From Marimonas arenosa (GTDB lineage Bacteria; Pseudomonadota; Alphaproteobacteria; Rhodobacterales; Rhodobacteraceae): a stretch of 64,000 nt of DNA. A model generated the notes under the pieces. That model worked only from the letters and a program-made list of their open reading frames with translations. It had not been told where the DNA came from and did not search any database. Positions 26,341 to 34,962 of the stretch are shown here, piece by piece. Position 1 is the stretch's first letter; the number at the start of each line of letters is the position of its first letter. A program made the position numbers and the translations under genes. The stretch covers positions 868,001-932,000 of the forward strand of contig NZ_JANHAX010000001.1 in assembly GCF_030848945.1 (NCBI RefSeq), read 5' to 3'.

Positions 26341-26682
26341 ATGAATGAAAAAGACGTCGCCCGCTTCCGTAAAACCATCGAGATGCAGCTGGCCGAGCTT
26401 GTGGCGCAAGATGCACTGGGACAGGATGGGCAGAAGACAGTCGAACTCGATCAGCAGTCGGTCGGACGGCTGTCTCGAATGGACCCGCTGCAGAACCAGG
26501 CTATGGCAAAGGCGACCCAAGCGCGGCGTGACCTTGAGGCCCGGCGCCTGAAAGCCGCTTTGGCGCGCATGGACGAAGGCGACTACGGCTGCTGCGAGGA
26601 TTGCGGCGAAGAGATCGCAGCCGGCCGGCTTGCGTTCGATCCCGCCACGACCCGCTGCGTGTCCTGCGCCGCGGGCGTCTGA
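26341..26682 (+). CDS. DksA/TraR-type C4 zinc-finger protein
   Basis: The 113-residue protein has a coiled-coil N-terminus and a C-terminal four-cysteine finger, C-x2-C-x17-C-x2-C, in YGCCEDCGEEIAAGRLAFD through RCVSCA. DksA-type proteins enter the RNA polymerase secondary channel and modulate initiation with ppGpp; the acidic tip here (ARMDEGDYG) is shorter than in DksA itself. It borders the GTA cluster, ending 6 bases from the end of g15 on the other strand. The ATG at 26341 matches family starts. Confidence 0.82.
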   Translation: MNEKDVARFRKTIEMQLAELVAQDALGQDGQKTVELDQQSVGRLSRMDPLQNQAMAKATQARRDLEARRLKAALARMDEGDYGCCEDCGEEIAAGRLAFDPATTRCVSCAAGV

Positions 26683-26688
26683 CTGGCC

Positions 26689-29600
26689 TCAGGCCATCAT
26701 CGCCAGGCTGGAATAGGCTCCCGGTCCATAGAGAGCCGAGACCTGGGCCACTTGGATCTCGTAGGGCCCCGCCAACCCGTCGGCCGCCCGCGATTCCTGG
26801 CTATAGAGCCAGGTGGCCGTGCCGAGTTCGGTTTCTCGGACCACGCCGCCATTGCTGACCACCCGGACAACATAGGTTTCGCTTTCTTCCCCGAGCGGAA
26901 CGTCGGCGCGGTCCCAGGCGTCGCCACCGATCCGGGTGCGGCGGATCCAGTTGACCTTCAGCAAGCCCCCGCCGATGTCTCGTGCCGACAGATGACAAGG
27001 AGACAGCGGCCGCAACCCGATACCTTGGAAAGCCAGCACCTCATGCCGGTAGGAGGGATCTTCATAGGCACGACGCGCCGGCCCGACTCTGTAGTGACGC
27101 GCGATGTTGCGTTGCCCGTCCTTCAGGTCGATCTGCTCGGGAATGCCGTCGAGCAGCACAAACATGCTGCCCGCGGGCCAGAGCGCAGGTGTCCAGGCGT
27201 CGCTGCCCAATTGGCCGCGCAGACGATGATTGAGCAACCAGGTGTTTTCACCAACCAACTCCGCGTCGCGAAACTGCAAGAGTTCCCACCCACCCGGCGT
27301 GCCGTCGCCAATCGCGGCCAGGTTGGCACCCCCCAGAAACGCGGCGTCCTCCACCGAGGACAACGTGCCCGAGGTCAGTTCCACGACAAGGCCTTCGCCG
27401 CGATCGTAGAGCCCGGGACCAGCGCGACCGAGATCGGATTTCGTAACCCCCACTGTGGACCGCCCGGCGATCAGGCGATCGAGTTCGTAGCCGCTGTCTG
27501 TGCTCGAACTGTAAAGCGCCACCGAGCCCGGCCAGGGCTCTGACGTCACGGCGATATGCGGAGCATGTGGCACCTCATCGCCAGTCATAAGCGGCAGATC
27601 GAGGAACAACGGGAATACCGGCACCGGTGGCACGAACTCACCCAGAGACACCGCGTCCTCGGTCATGTCCACCGCGCGATAGGTTTCGGGTTCGATCCGC
27701 ACCGCCTCGACGATTTGGGACCCGCCGATCTCGATCCGATCGATCCGCATCAAGTCGTTTCGGCTCTCGTCCTTCAGCAGCACCACGTCGCCGGGCCCCA
27801 GATCAAGCCGTGAGGGCGGCAACGCAAAGCGGGCCGTATCGCGCCCGACACGCGCCTCGCTGAGCCAACGCTCGACCGTCTGCCGACCTTCGCCGCGGGT
27901 CAGCGCGACGGGGATCTCGCTGGTCGCCACCGCATGGGTCGCCTCATCGGGCAGCACGGCCTCTTCCGACAGCACCTCGAAACTGCCGTCGGCTTGGACA
28001 AAGCGCAGCCTTACCCGCCCGACCAGTTCAGCCTCTGATGCGCGCAGACGCTCGACATCGCCTTCGATATCATCGTGAACGGCCAGGGTCGCGACTTCCT
28101 GCGTCGCGTCCGCGATCCCGTCGCGCATGACAAAGGTCACGGCGCCGTCGCGCTCGACCGCATCGAACCCGTAGCGCAACATCAAAGGCTGCAAGGCCGC
28201 GCGGGCGTCGTCAACCTCGGCGACCGCATAGCCGCGCACGACGCCGCGTAGCCGCGTCACGTCGACGTCCGCAAGCCCTGCCGCCAGGCAGATCTCCTCG
28301 ACCACCGAGGCCAGTGCCCGGGCCGAGGCCCGCCCGGTGATCCAATGACCACGCGCATAGTTCGTAGCGTCGGTCCAAAGCGCCGCGTTGCCGGGAAAGA
28401 ACGGATAGGGTCGCGCGTCCCAGGCCCAGACATGGGCGCGGCCCATATCCACCATCGGCGCGCCATAAACGCTTGAGGTCGGGTTGTTTTCCGGCTGCGC
28501 CCAATGACGGAACATGGCCCGAAGATACTGCATCTGGATGAATTCGTCGCGTTGTCCATTCGAAAAGTACGGCAGCGCCGATTCCGACGATTTCGGATCA
28601 AGAAACTTGTTCGGCTGATTGGTACCCTTGTCGATGGCCGCGCAGCCGAACTCGGTGAACCAGATCGGTTTCGATTCCGGCTCCCAGGCGGTGGGCGTGG
28701 CCTGCCTTACGCCGTCGATCCGCTCGTGATGGCTGTTGCGCCACCAGTTCAGGATATCCTTGTAGCGCCAGATCCAGGGCTCACCAAGCGCGCCGTCGGT
28801 AATCGGCGTTCGGATCTGCGCCGCGCGGGCCTCGGGTGAATGATAGTACCAGTCATAGCCCTCGCCACCCGCGACGTTGCCCATCAAGTAATCCAGGTCA
28901 TGGATCGTCTCGGCCCGATCCAGATCGAGATGATCCACCTCGTCGCGCCAGTCGCTGAGCGGCATGTAGTTGTCGATACCGACGAAGTCGATATTGCCAT
29001 CGGCCCAGAGCGGGTCGAGGTGGAAGTACCGATCGCCCTCAGGCGTCACGTAGCCGAAATATTCCGACCAGTCGGCGGCATAGCCGATCTTCACTCCGGC
29101 CCCCAGGATCGTCCGGCACTCTGCTGCCAGCGTCATCAATTGATTCACTGCAGGAAATCCGCTCTGCCCGCGGATCTGCGTCAGGCCGCGCATTTCCGAG
29201 CCAATACAGAAAGCCTCAACTCCGCCCGCTGCCGCGCAGAGAGCCGCCTGATTCAGAATGAACCTGCGATAGCCCCACTCACTGGGCCCGTCATAGCTCA
29301 CCGTATCGCCAGAGACGGCGAAATCCGCCGCGGTGGCGGTCCCGAAAAAGGCGGCCACTTCGGCGTCGGCGCCAGACGTTCCATCCGGGCTGCCGTCGCG
29401 TCCCGGCGCCTCGGACAGCGTGATCCGCCCGCGCCAGGGCAGAACCGGCTGGCTGTCCTCATCACTGTAAGGATCGGGCAGCGTGTTGCCCGTCACCTGA
29501 TCCATCAGGATGAATGGGTAGTACATCACGTCCTGCCCCGCCTCCCGCAGCGCCGCAATCGCCTGGATTACCGCTGCATCGGCCGGCGTACCGCCATAGA

Positions 29601-30606
29601 CCGGGCGTCCTTCACCATCCTGCGCCACCACCTCTGCCGCCGTCCTGGCCAATCCCGAGACGTGCCAGGGCATCTCGGCGCCGTCAAACTCGGTCTGATC
29701 GACCTTGGGTTTAATCGTGCACTCGCCGCACCGCAGGTCGTCCCCAAACCAGCTCACAATCAGCGAGGTCGAGCGGCAATTCGGCAGTTCGTCCCGCATC
29801 CGCTCGAGCGAGACCAGAAAATCCGGCTTGCTTGCAGGGGTGTTGATATTGGCCATCTCGGTTTTGCCAATCCCCTGGCTATACCCAACCGGGGTTGTAG
29901 CCAGCGCGTATTCGCCGCTGCCTGGCAGAAGCGCCACGCCGCGCACACCATGCGCAAGATTATCCTCTGCATCGAAGAGGTCCGGCTGCGACGGACGGGT
30001 GACCTCGAAGGCGAACTGCGGCACCCGGTTACCGAACCGTTCGAGCTGAAGATCCTCGAAAACGACGTAGGCGGTACCGCGATAGGCTGGGACCTGCCCC
30101 GCCCCTTCCACCGCTTCCATCTTCGGGTCCGGCAGTTGGTCGCGGGTGCCGCGATAAACCACCATGTTGAGGTCGTCCTTCGAAATCTCCACCCCATCGG
30201 CCCAGACCCGCCCGACCGAACTGATCTCGCCGTCGCAAAGCGCAATCGCCAGGCTCACCGAATAGGAATAGCTCCGGGTCTTGGGTTTCGGCGGCCCGCC
30301 CTTGCCACCGCCCGACACATTGACCGATTCGGCAAACTGCGTGGCCCAGATCACGTGGCCTGCCACCTGCATCCGGCCATAGACCTGCGCCACCGGATCG
30401 CCCTCGCCCGCGCCGGTCAGTCGAAAACGCTCGACCCGACCGGTTTCGACCACGTCCGATCCTGCTCCCATGATCCGCTGGTCGATTGCCCGGCCAATGG
30501 ACGCGCCCACAAACCGTCCGATCGCGACTGAGCTGAGCCCCAGAACCGTGCCGCCGATCGAGCCGCCAATTGCGGCGCCCGCCGCGGAAAGAAGTATCGT
30601 TGCCAT
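26689..30606 (-). CDS. GTA g15: large tail fibre/host-contact protein with TIM-barrel-like domain
   Basis: The 1305-residue protein is the last and largest gene of the GTA cluster. It opens with glycine-rich helices (AAGAAIGGSIGGTVLGLSS) and a RMQVAGHVIWATQF tail-hub segment, then a glycoside-hydrolase-like TIM barrel (about residues 420-720, with KIGYAADWSEYFGY and GIDNYMPLSDWRDEVDH, then KPIWFTEFGCAA), a phage-tail domain and a beta-rich C-terminus. In RcGTA this protein forms the tail tip (called megatron) and contacts cells. No frameshift or stop is present. It overlaps no neighbour and ends convergent with the DksA-like gene. Confidence 0.92.
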   Translation of the reverse strand: MATILLSAAGAAIGGSIGGTVLGLSSVAIGRFVGASIGRAIDQRIMGAGSDVVETGRVERFRLTGAGEGDPVAQVYGRMQVAGHVIWATQFAESVNVSGGGKGGPPKPKTRSYSYSVSLAIALCDGEISSVGRVWADGVEISKDDLNMVVYRGTRDQLPDPKMEAVEGAGQVPAYRGTAYVVFEDLQLERFGNRVPQFAFEVTRPSQPDLFDAEDNLAHGVRGVALLPGSGEYALATTPVGYSQGIGKTEMANINTPASKPDFLVSLERMRDELPNCRSTSLIVSWFGDDLRCGECTIKPKVDQTEFDGAEMPWHVSGLARTAAEVVAQDGEGRPVYGGTPADAAVIQAIAALREAGQDVMYYPFILMDQVTGNTLPDPYSDEDSQPVLPWRGRITLSEAPGRDGSPDGTSGADAEVAAFFGTATAADFAVSGDTVSYDGPSEWGYRRFILNQAALCAAAGGVEAFCIGSEMRGLTQIRGQSGFPAVNQLMTLAAECRTILGAGVKIGYAADWSEYFGYVTPEGDRYFHLDPLWADGNIDFVGIDNYMPLSDWRDEVDHLDLDRAETIHDLDYLMGNVAGGEGYDWYYHSPEARAAQIRTPITDGALGEPWIWRYKDILNWWRNSHHERIDGVRQATPTAWEPESKPIWFTEFGCAAIDKGTNQPNKFLDPKSSESALPYFSNGQRDEFIQMQYLRAMFRHWAQPENNPTSSVYGAPMVDMGRAHVWAWDARPYPFFPGNAALWTDATNYARGHWITGRASARALASVVEEICLAAGLADVDVTRLRGVVRGYAVAEVDDARAALQPLMLRYGFDAVERDGAVTFVMRDGIADATQEVATLAVHDDIEGDVERLRASEAELVGRVRLRFVQADGSFEVLSEEAVLPDEATHAVATSEIPVALTRGEGRQTVERWLSEARVGRDTARFALPPSRLDLGPGDVVLLKDESRNDLMRIDRIEIGGSQIVEAVRIEPETYRAVDMTEDAVSLGEFVPPVPVFPLFLDLPLMTGDEVPHAPHIAVTSEPWPGSVALYSSSTDSGYELDRLIAGRSTVGVTKSDLGRAGPGLYDRGEGLVVELTSGTLSSVEDAAFLGGANLAAIGDGTPGGWELLQFRDAELVGENTWLLNHRLRGQLGSDAWTPALWPAGSMFVLLDGIPEQIDLKDGQRNIARHYRVGPARRAYEDPSYRHEVLAFQGIGLRPLSPCHLSARDIGGGLLKVNWIRRTRIGGDAWDRADVPLGEESETYVVRVVSNGGVVRETELGTATWLYSQESRAADGLAGPYEIQVAQVSALYGPGAYSSLAMMA

Positions 30607-30618
30607 CCGGCCTCTCCC

Positions 30619-31053
30619 TTACGGAAATCTGAACCGCGCCACGATCCGGCGGCGCCACGGGGTGCTGAGCGGGCTTTCGACCACGCCATGCCCCGAATAG
30701 GAATGAATGAAGGTGCCTTCGCACCCGGTGTGCCCAATGATGCCCAGGTGTTTGGCAACCGACCCGGCCCGCATCCGGAACAAGATCACGTCTCCCGGCG
30801 CCGCTGGGTTGGGGTCCGCCGGCAGCAGGTGTCGGCGCGCCGCGGCCCACAGCCGCTCTTCGCCCTGCGGCTCGGACCAGTCCATGGTATACGCCGGCAC
30901 CTGTTCGGGCTCGCTTCCCTCGATCTCGCGCCAGACGCCCCGAATGAGGCCCAGGCAGTCACAACCCGCCCCACGGACCGCCGCCTGGTGCCTGTAGGGC
31001 GTACCAATCCAGCCTCGCGCGGCCGCCACGACGATGTCTCCGCGACCAGCCAT
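30619..31053 (-). CDS. GTA g14: NlpC/P60 cell-wall peptidase
   Basis: The 144-residue protein carries the NlpC/P60 catalytic cysteine in GAGCDCLGLIRGVWRE (about residue 32) and the histidine in SVAKHLGIIGH (about 106). In GTA particles it is a tail-associated murein peptidase that helps DNA entry. The ATG at 31053 comes one base after the g13 stop, so it is coupled; an earlier ATG would overlap g13 more. It is followed by g15 after 12 bases. Confidence 0.9.
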   Translation of the reverse strand: MAGRGDIVVAAARGWIGTPYRHQAAVRGAGCDCLGLIRGVWREIEGSEPEQVPAYTMDWSEPQGEERLWAAARRHLLPADPNPAAPGDVILFRMRAGSVAKHLGIIGHTGCEGTFIHSYSGHGVVESPLSTPWRRRIVARFRFP

Positions 31054-31054
31054 T

Positions 31055-31939
31055 TCAGCGCCGGCTCCCACCGGTCAACTCGCCCGACTGCGCCGGTTGC
31101 ACCATCATCCAGTCGTCGCTGGGGAGGTCCGGAAAGCCTCGAAAGTTCAACAGGTTGTCGAACTTCAAACGACAGGTCTCCATACGTTTGTCACACCCCG
31201 CCAACAAACGCACCACATCGCCCGGACGGATCTCGGCCCGCATCGGGGTCCACAATTCGATCACGCGACTGCCGTCGATCTCGAGATCCCGCTTGACGAT
31301 GCCGCGCAGCCCCTGCGCCTCTCCGTCGTGCCCGATCAGGGTCCCGCGTTCGAACCAACCCGGCCCGAATCCCGTGAGGCCGGAGAAGGTAAAGCGGCTT
31401 CGGTCTTCGACCTGTTCAATCGCCACTTCAACGCCGTAGCCCGGCTGGGTCACGTCGAACCCGCAATGCGCGTCGCCCAGCACGGCGGTGCAGGGCTTCT
31501 GATAGACCCGCCCCATCGGCCGGTTGAGCGCTTGAGCCAGCCCGCGCAGCTCGGCCCGGAAGGCGCCACCGGCGCGCTTCAGTTCACCGATGGTGCCGCG
31601 GAACACCAGCTGCCGCTGCGCCACAGCGGCCCAGTTCACCAGCCAGGCCCGCACCTCGGCTCCGTCGAAGCGCCCGGCCTCGATATCCGCCTCGGTCACG
31701 GCCGCATCGTTCAGCGCGCCCAGCGCTTCGGTATTGTCCACCGCCAGCCCGGTTGCCTGCTGCAGCGCCAGGGCACTGAGACCACTGTCTGCCTTGAACC
31801 TGACCCCGTCGAACGCAAGATCGAGGTCATGATCGGTGAAGCCAAAGGTCATCCCGTCAGTGCGCGTGATCGCCCAGGCCCGGCAGACATTGGTCACGCC
31901 GCTCTCGAGGTGGGTCAGGAATTCGCCCTTAACGCCCAT
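31055..31939 (-). CDS. GTA g13: DUF2163/BR0599-type tail hub protein
   Basis: The 294-residue protein has the DUF2163 N-terminal domain (HLESGVTNVCRAWAITRTDG) and the BR0599-like C-terminal domain. The latter contains four cysteines in two pairs, PCTAVLGDAHCGFD and GCDKRMETCRLKF, a set compatible with an iron-sulfur cluster as known for lambda tail protein L. It sits at the tail hub between the distal tail protein and the fibre. Its start overlaps the g12 stop by one base. Confidence 0.9.
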   Translation of the reverse strand: MGVKGEFLTHLESGVTNVCRAWAITRTDGMTFGFTDHDLDLAFDGVRFKADSGLSALALQQATGLAVDNTEALGALNDAAVTEADIEAGRFDGAEVRAWLVNWAAVAQRQLVFRGTIGELKRAGGAFRAELRGLAQALNRPMGRVYQKPCTAVLGDAHCGFDVTQPGYGVEVAIEQVEDRSRFTFSGLTGFGPGWFERGTLIGHDGEAQGLRGIVKRDLEIDGSRVIELWTPMRAEIRPGDVVRLLAGCDKRMETCRLKFDNLLNFRGFPDLPSDDWMMVQPAQSGELTGGSRR

Positions 31940-32571
31940 CAGACCCGCACCTCCACCACCGGCACGTTGGGCACGTCGCCGGCCCGGAAACTCGCCACGT
32001 TGGTGACGATTCGGTCGGTGTCGAACCGCACCGGCACGTCGAATTCGAAACCGGCCGTGATCTCAGCGCCGATATCGGGCGGGTGATTGAAGTGTACGAA
32101 GCCGGTCGCGGTATCGATCTGGTAGTGCACCGCCTCGAATTGTTCGACGCCCGCGATGGCAACCCGCACCGAGCCCGCCACCGGTTTCGAGATCGGCCGA
32201 ACATAGCGTTGCTCGCCCGAGACGTAGGATTTCATCAGCTGGAAACCGGTCGTGACCTCATCCCCGACAGCGATCACCTGGTCGCCGTGGGCCGGCTCCC
32301 GGCTGATCGGACAGGACTTGTAGTCGGCCCAGTCCTTCCAGCGAAACCCGTACATCTGTCCCTGCCGGGCTTCGAAAAAGGCGATCAGCGCCTCGACATC
32401 GTCGAGCGAACGCATCGACACCCCGGCATCGTAACGCCGGCGCGAATGCGCCCACGGTGTGTTTCGCTCCTCGAACCCGTTGGCCAGCGTCACCACGTCG
32501 GTGCGTCGCTCGGGCCCCCCGACCGACCCAAAGCTGAGATTGGTCGGGAATTGAACCTCATGGAAATTCAT
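31939..32571 (-). CDS. GTA g12: DUF2460 distal tail protein
   Basis: The 210-residue protein matches the DUF2460/TIGR02217 family of GTA and siphophage tails: MNFHEVQFPTNLSFGSVGGP at the start, RRRYDAGVSMRSLDDVEALI, and a MYGFRWKDWADYKS segment. In RcGTA it forms the distal tail ring. It lies between the tape measure g11 (13-base gap) and g13 (1-base overlap), the standard GTA order. Confidence 0.92.
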   Translation of the reverse strand: MNFHEVQFPTNLSFGSVGGPERRTDVVTLANGFEERNTPWAHSRRRYDAGVSMRSLDDVEALIAFFEARQGQMYGFRWKDWADYKSCPISREPAHGDQVIAVGDEVTTGFQLMKSYVSGEQRYVRPISKPVAGSVRVAIAGVEQFEAVHYQIDTATGFVHFNHPPDIGAEITAGFEFDVPVRFDTDRIVTNVASFRAGDVPNVPVVEVRV

Positions 32572-32584
32572 GGGCTGACCCTCC

Positions 32585-33247
32585 TTACCTGTTGCGCTGA
32601 CCGCGCGCCAGAATCCGCCCGACCTGGGCCGCGATCTGGCCCTGGCTGCGCTGGAAGCTGGCCGTATCCGGCGTCGATATGTTCATCACCACGTTGATCG
32701 GGCGTCCGCCGCCCTCGGCGCGCACCCCAAGGCGCCCGTCCTGCCCGCGTGACAGCGGCATGATCGCCTCGGGACCGGCTTCGCCCATCAGGCCCAGTCC
32801 GCCGCGCATCGGGAAATACGTGGGTCCGCCGACCACACCGCCGCTGGCGAACGGCACCACCCGACCCTGGGTGAAGGACGCTCCGTCCTTGAATCCGAAA
32901 AGCCCGCCGACGAGACGGCCAATCCCCTGCGCCAACAGCCCGCCGACATGGTCTGTCACCGGTTTCACGGCGGCGTTGTAGGCAGCGTTGATCATCGACT
33001 GCGCGAGACCGTTCAGCGCGTCCGACAGTTTCATCCCATCCAGCACCGCGCCGTCGAAGGCCCGGCGCAAACCGCGGCTCAGCCCCCGCTCAAGTGTCGC
33101 CACGTCGTAACCGGTCTCGGCCAAAGAGCTGCGAATACGCTGCAATTCGGCGTCGAAGCCGGCGGCCATATCGGCGGCCTGGCCCAGTGTCTGCTCCAGT
33201 GCATCAACCTGATCGTCCAGGTCCTGAAGGCTATCGAAATCAGCCAT
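32585..33247 (-). CDS. GTA g11: short tail tape measure protein
   Basis: The 220-residue protein has an N-terminal coiled coil (LQDLDDQVDALEQTLGQAAD) and a C-terminal glycine-rich hydrophobic region with the SGGVVGGPTYFPMRGGLGLM repeat-like motif typical of tape measures. Its shortness agrees with the short tail of GTA particles, since tape-measure length sets tail length. The ATG at 33247 overlaps the g10.1 stop by 8 bases (ATGGCTGA) and has GAGGAG 9 bases upstream. Confidence 0.9.
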   Translation of the reverse strand: MADFDSLQDLDDQVDALEQTLGQAADMAAGFDAELQRIRSSLAETGYDVATLERGLSRGLRRAFDGAVLDGMKLSDALNGLAQSMINAAYNAAVKPVTDHVGGLLAQGIGRLVGGLFGFKDGASFTQGRVVPFASGGVVGGPTYFPMRGGLGLMGEAGPEAIMPLSRGQDGRLGVRAEGGGRPINVVMNISTPDTASFQRSQGQIAAQVGRILARGQRNR

Positions 33248-33452
33248 TTGTCATGTCTCCTCGCTCATCGGGATAGGCGCTCAAAAGCTCATCGAGCCGC
33301 GCCCGGCCCATCGGAGCCGTGGCCCGCCCGGGCCCCAGCAGGAATTGCAGTTCCGCGGGCGTCAGCGCCCAGAACTCGGCCGGTCGCAGCCCAAGCCCAC
33401 GCATCCCCGCCCGCATCAGCGCCAGCCAGTCGAAGGCCACAGACTCAGCCAT
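33240..33452 (-). CDS. GTA g10.1: small tail-assembly protein (rcc01693-like, TIGR02216)
   Basis: The 70-residue protein starts MAESVAFDWLALMRAGMRGL and contains RPAEFWALTPAEL, the signature of the small GTA protein encoded between g10 and g11. Its ATG overlaps the g10 stop within ATGGCTGA, and its stop overlaps g11 with the same 8-base string. It is presumed to act with g10 as tail-assembly chaperone. No slippery heptamer for a g10/g10.1 frameshift product is visible. Confidence 0.88.
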   Translation of the reverse strand: MAESVAFDWLALMRAGMRGLGLRPAEFWALTPAELQFLLGPGRATAPMGRARLDELLSAYPDERGDMTNG

Positions 33453-33765
33453 CGCCCGGCACCATGAACGCTCGCGCCAGCAGCTCGGCTGCGGCCCTGG
33501 CCGCGCCCAACGGGCCGCCCTCGATCTCGGCCGCCCGCAGGTCACGCGCCTCGCCCTGCCAGCCACCGCCGCGCAGTCCGGCGACGATCAGCGCCAGCAC
33601 GTCACGGCTGGAAAACGCGCCCTGCTCGAAGCGCTCGACCAGGTCGACCAGAGATCCGCTCTGCAGCTCTGCCTCAAGCTCGGCCAGGGCCCCCAGCGTC
33701 AGCTTCAGTCGGCGGCGCCTGCCGTCGATGACCAACGCGACTTCCCCCGTCCACGGATTGGCCAT
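33445..33765 (-). CDS. GTA g10: tail assembly chaperone (gene transfer agent family protein)
   Basis: The 106-residue protein begins MANPWTGEVALVIDGRRRRL and has the LGALAELEAELQSGSLVDLV helix typical of the GTA TAC family. It is thought to chaperone the tape measure during tail assembly and to be absent from mature particles. It follows the tail tube gene by 5 bases and overlaps g10.1 by 8 bases. Confidence 0.88.
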   Translation of the reverse strand: MANPWTGEVALVIDGRRRRLKLTLGALAELEAELQSGSLVDLVERFEQGAFSSRDVLALIVAGLRGGGWQGEARDLRAAEIEGGPLGAARAAAELLARAFMVPGDG

Positions 33766-33770
33766 GCGCG

Positions 33771-34187
33771 TTACACCGCCGCCGTGAAGGTCAGCACACC
33801 GGCCGAGGCCAGCGACAGCTCATAGGTCGCCTCGCCATTGTGCGATCCGGCGTATTCCAAACCGGTCACCTGGAACGGCCCTTCGACAGTGCCGAAATCC
33901 GGGATCACCACTTGGAAATCCGGCGTCTCGGCATCGAAGAAAATCTGCCGGGCGCGCTCATCGCTGGCCTCGTCCTTGAAGACGCCCGAACCTGAAATCG
34001 CCGCCGATTTCACGCCGGCGCCAGCCAGCAACTCGCGCCAGCCGCCCTGGCTTTCCAGGCTCGTGACATCCACGCTCTCGGCGTTGAAGCTCACGCGCGT
34101 CGCACGCAGCCCCGCCACCGTCCCGAAACTGCCGTCGCCGGTCAGATCCACCTTGATCAGAAGGTCCTTGCCGTTCTGCGCCACCAT
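33771..34187 (-). CDS. GTA g9: major tail tube protein
   Basis: The 138-residue protein belongs to the TP901-1-type major tail protein group (TIGR02126): MVAQNGKDLLIKVDLTGDGS, VDVTSLESQGGWRELL, and the C-terminal EATYELSLASAGVLTFTAA strand pair. Hexameric rings of it form the tail tube. It is separated from g8 by 29 bases and carries its own ribosome site (CTGGAGATAGAAC). Confidence 0.92.
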   Translation of the reverse strand: MVAQNGKDLLIKVDLTGDGSFGTVAGLRATRVSFNAESVDVTSLESQGGWRELLAGAGVKSAAISGSGVFKDEASDERARQIFFDAETPDFQVVIPDFGTVEGPFQVTGLEYAGSHNGEATYELSLASAGVLTFTAAV

Positions 34188-34216
34188 GTTCTATCTCCAG
34201 TCTTGTCAAAAAAGGG

Positions 34217-34627
34217 TCAAACGTCCTGCACTCGGGCGCGAAACCGCAAATCGATGCGCCGCTGCGTGCCGGTGCCTTCGAGCTTGGCCACCGCCCTGTC
34301 GAAATTCAGGTAAACCAGGCTCCCGCGCGCCAGGTTCAAATCGGCGTCCTCCAGCGCGTCGCTGATCGCCATCGCCACGTCCTTGGCCGCTTGGAACCCG
34401 GCGGTGTCGGTAACCACCGAGACCGTGAGCATGTGCAGCGCGCCAGGTCCGGTCTTGTCGGACCGCTCCCACACCGTCTCCGGGCCCAGCGTGACATAGG
34501 TGCTGGGCAGATTGCCGGAGGGCAACGCATCATAGATCGCCGCCCCGACCAGGGCCCCCAAGGCCGAATCCGCAGCCAGATGCTGATACACCGCAGCCTG
34601 CAAGGCCGACGAAACGCCATAGCTCAT
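34217..34627 (-). CDS. GTA g8: DUF3168 tail-terminator-like protein
   Basis: The 136-residue protein shows the DUF3168 pattern: ALQAAVYQHLAADSALGALV, YDALPSGNLPSTYVTLGPET, and a helix AKDVAMAISDALED. Members act at the head-tail joint as tail terminator. The ATG at 34627 overlaps the g7 stop by 4 bases and is preceded by a very strong GAGGAGGTGG. Confidence 0.9.
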   Translation of the reverse strand: MSYGVSSALQAAVYQHLAADSALGALVGAAIYDALPSGNLPSTYVTLGPETVWERSDKTGPGALHMLTVSVVTDTAGFQAAKDVAMAISDALEDADLNLARGSLVYLNFDRAVAKLEGTGTQRRIDLRFRARVQDV

Positions 34628-34962
34628 GCCGCCACCTCCTCTTCTGCGAAACACGTCAGGTAGCGCCCGTCCGGGTCGCGTTCGGTCACCGCGAGGATGC
34701 GATAGAGCCGCGCGCCGTCGCGAAACCTCTGATCCGGCTGCGGCCGCATCGAATTGCCCACCGGTGCACCGCGCACGGTGATGCGGTAGCCGACATTTGA
34801 CACCGGCACCGCCTCTCCCTGCTTCTCGCGCCCCGTGCGCGCCGCGATCTGCGCCCAGATCTCGCCCAGCGGCGTCCACCCCTCGACATACCCGCCTGCG
34901 CCGTCCGGCACCCGGTCGGGCGTTTCCAGCACCAACCTGCGGCTGAGCCTAACCTGCGTCAT
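34624..34962 (-). CDS. GTA g7: head closure protein (gp16/stopper-type)
   Basis: The 112-residue protein starts MTQVRLSRRLVLETPDRVPD and has the GYVEGWTPLGEIWAQIAART and DGARLYRILAVTERDPDGRY segments of phage head-closure proteins. It plugs the portal after DNA packaging. ATG at 34962 overlaps g6 by 4 bases; its stop overlaps the g8 start by 4 bases. Confidence 0.9.
   Translation of the reverse strand: MTQVRLSRRLVLETPDRVPDGAGGYVEGWTPLGEIWAQIAARTGREKQGEAVPVSNVGYRITVRGAPVGNSMRPQPDQRFRDGARLYRILAVTERDPDGRYLTCFAEEEVAA

Noticed and set aside
28840-30531. 563-codon plus-strand frame opposite GTA g15
   Set aside because: Shadow of the large tail protein; the minus strand has the expected domains and canonical GTA order.
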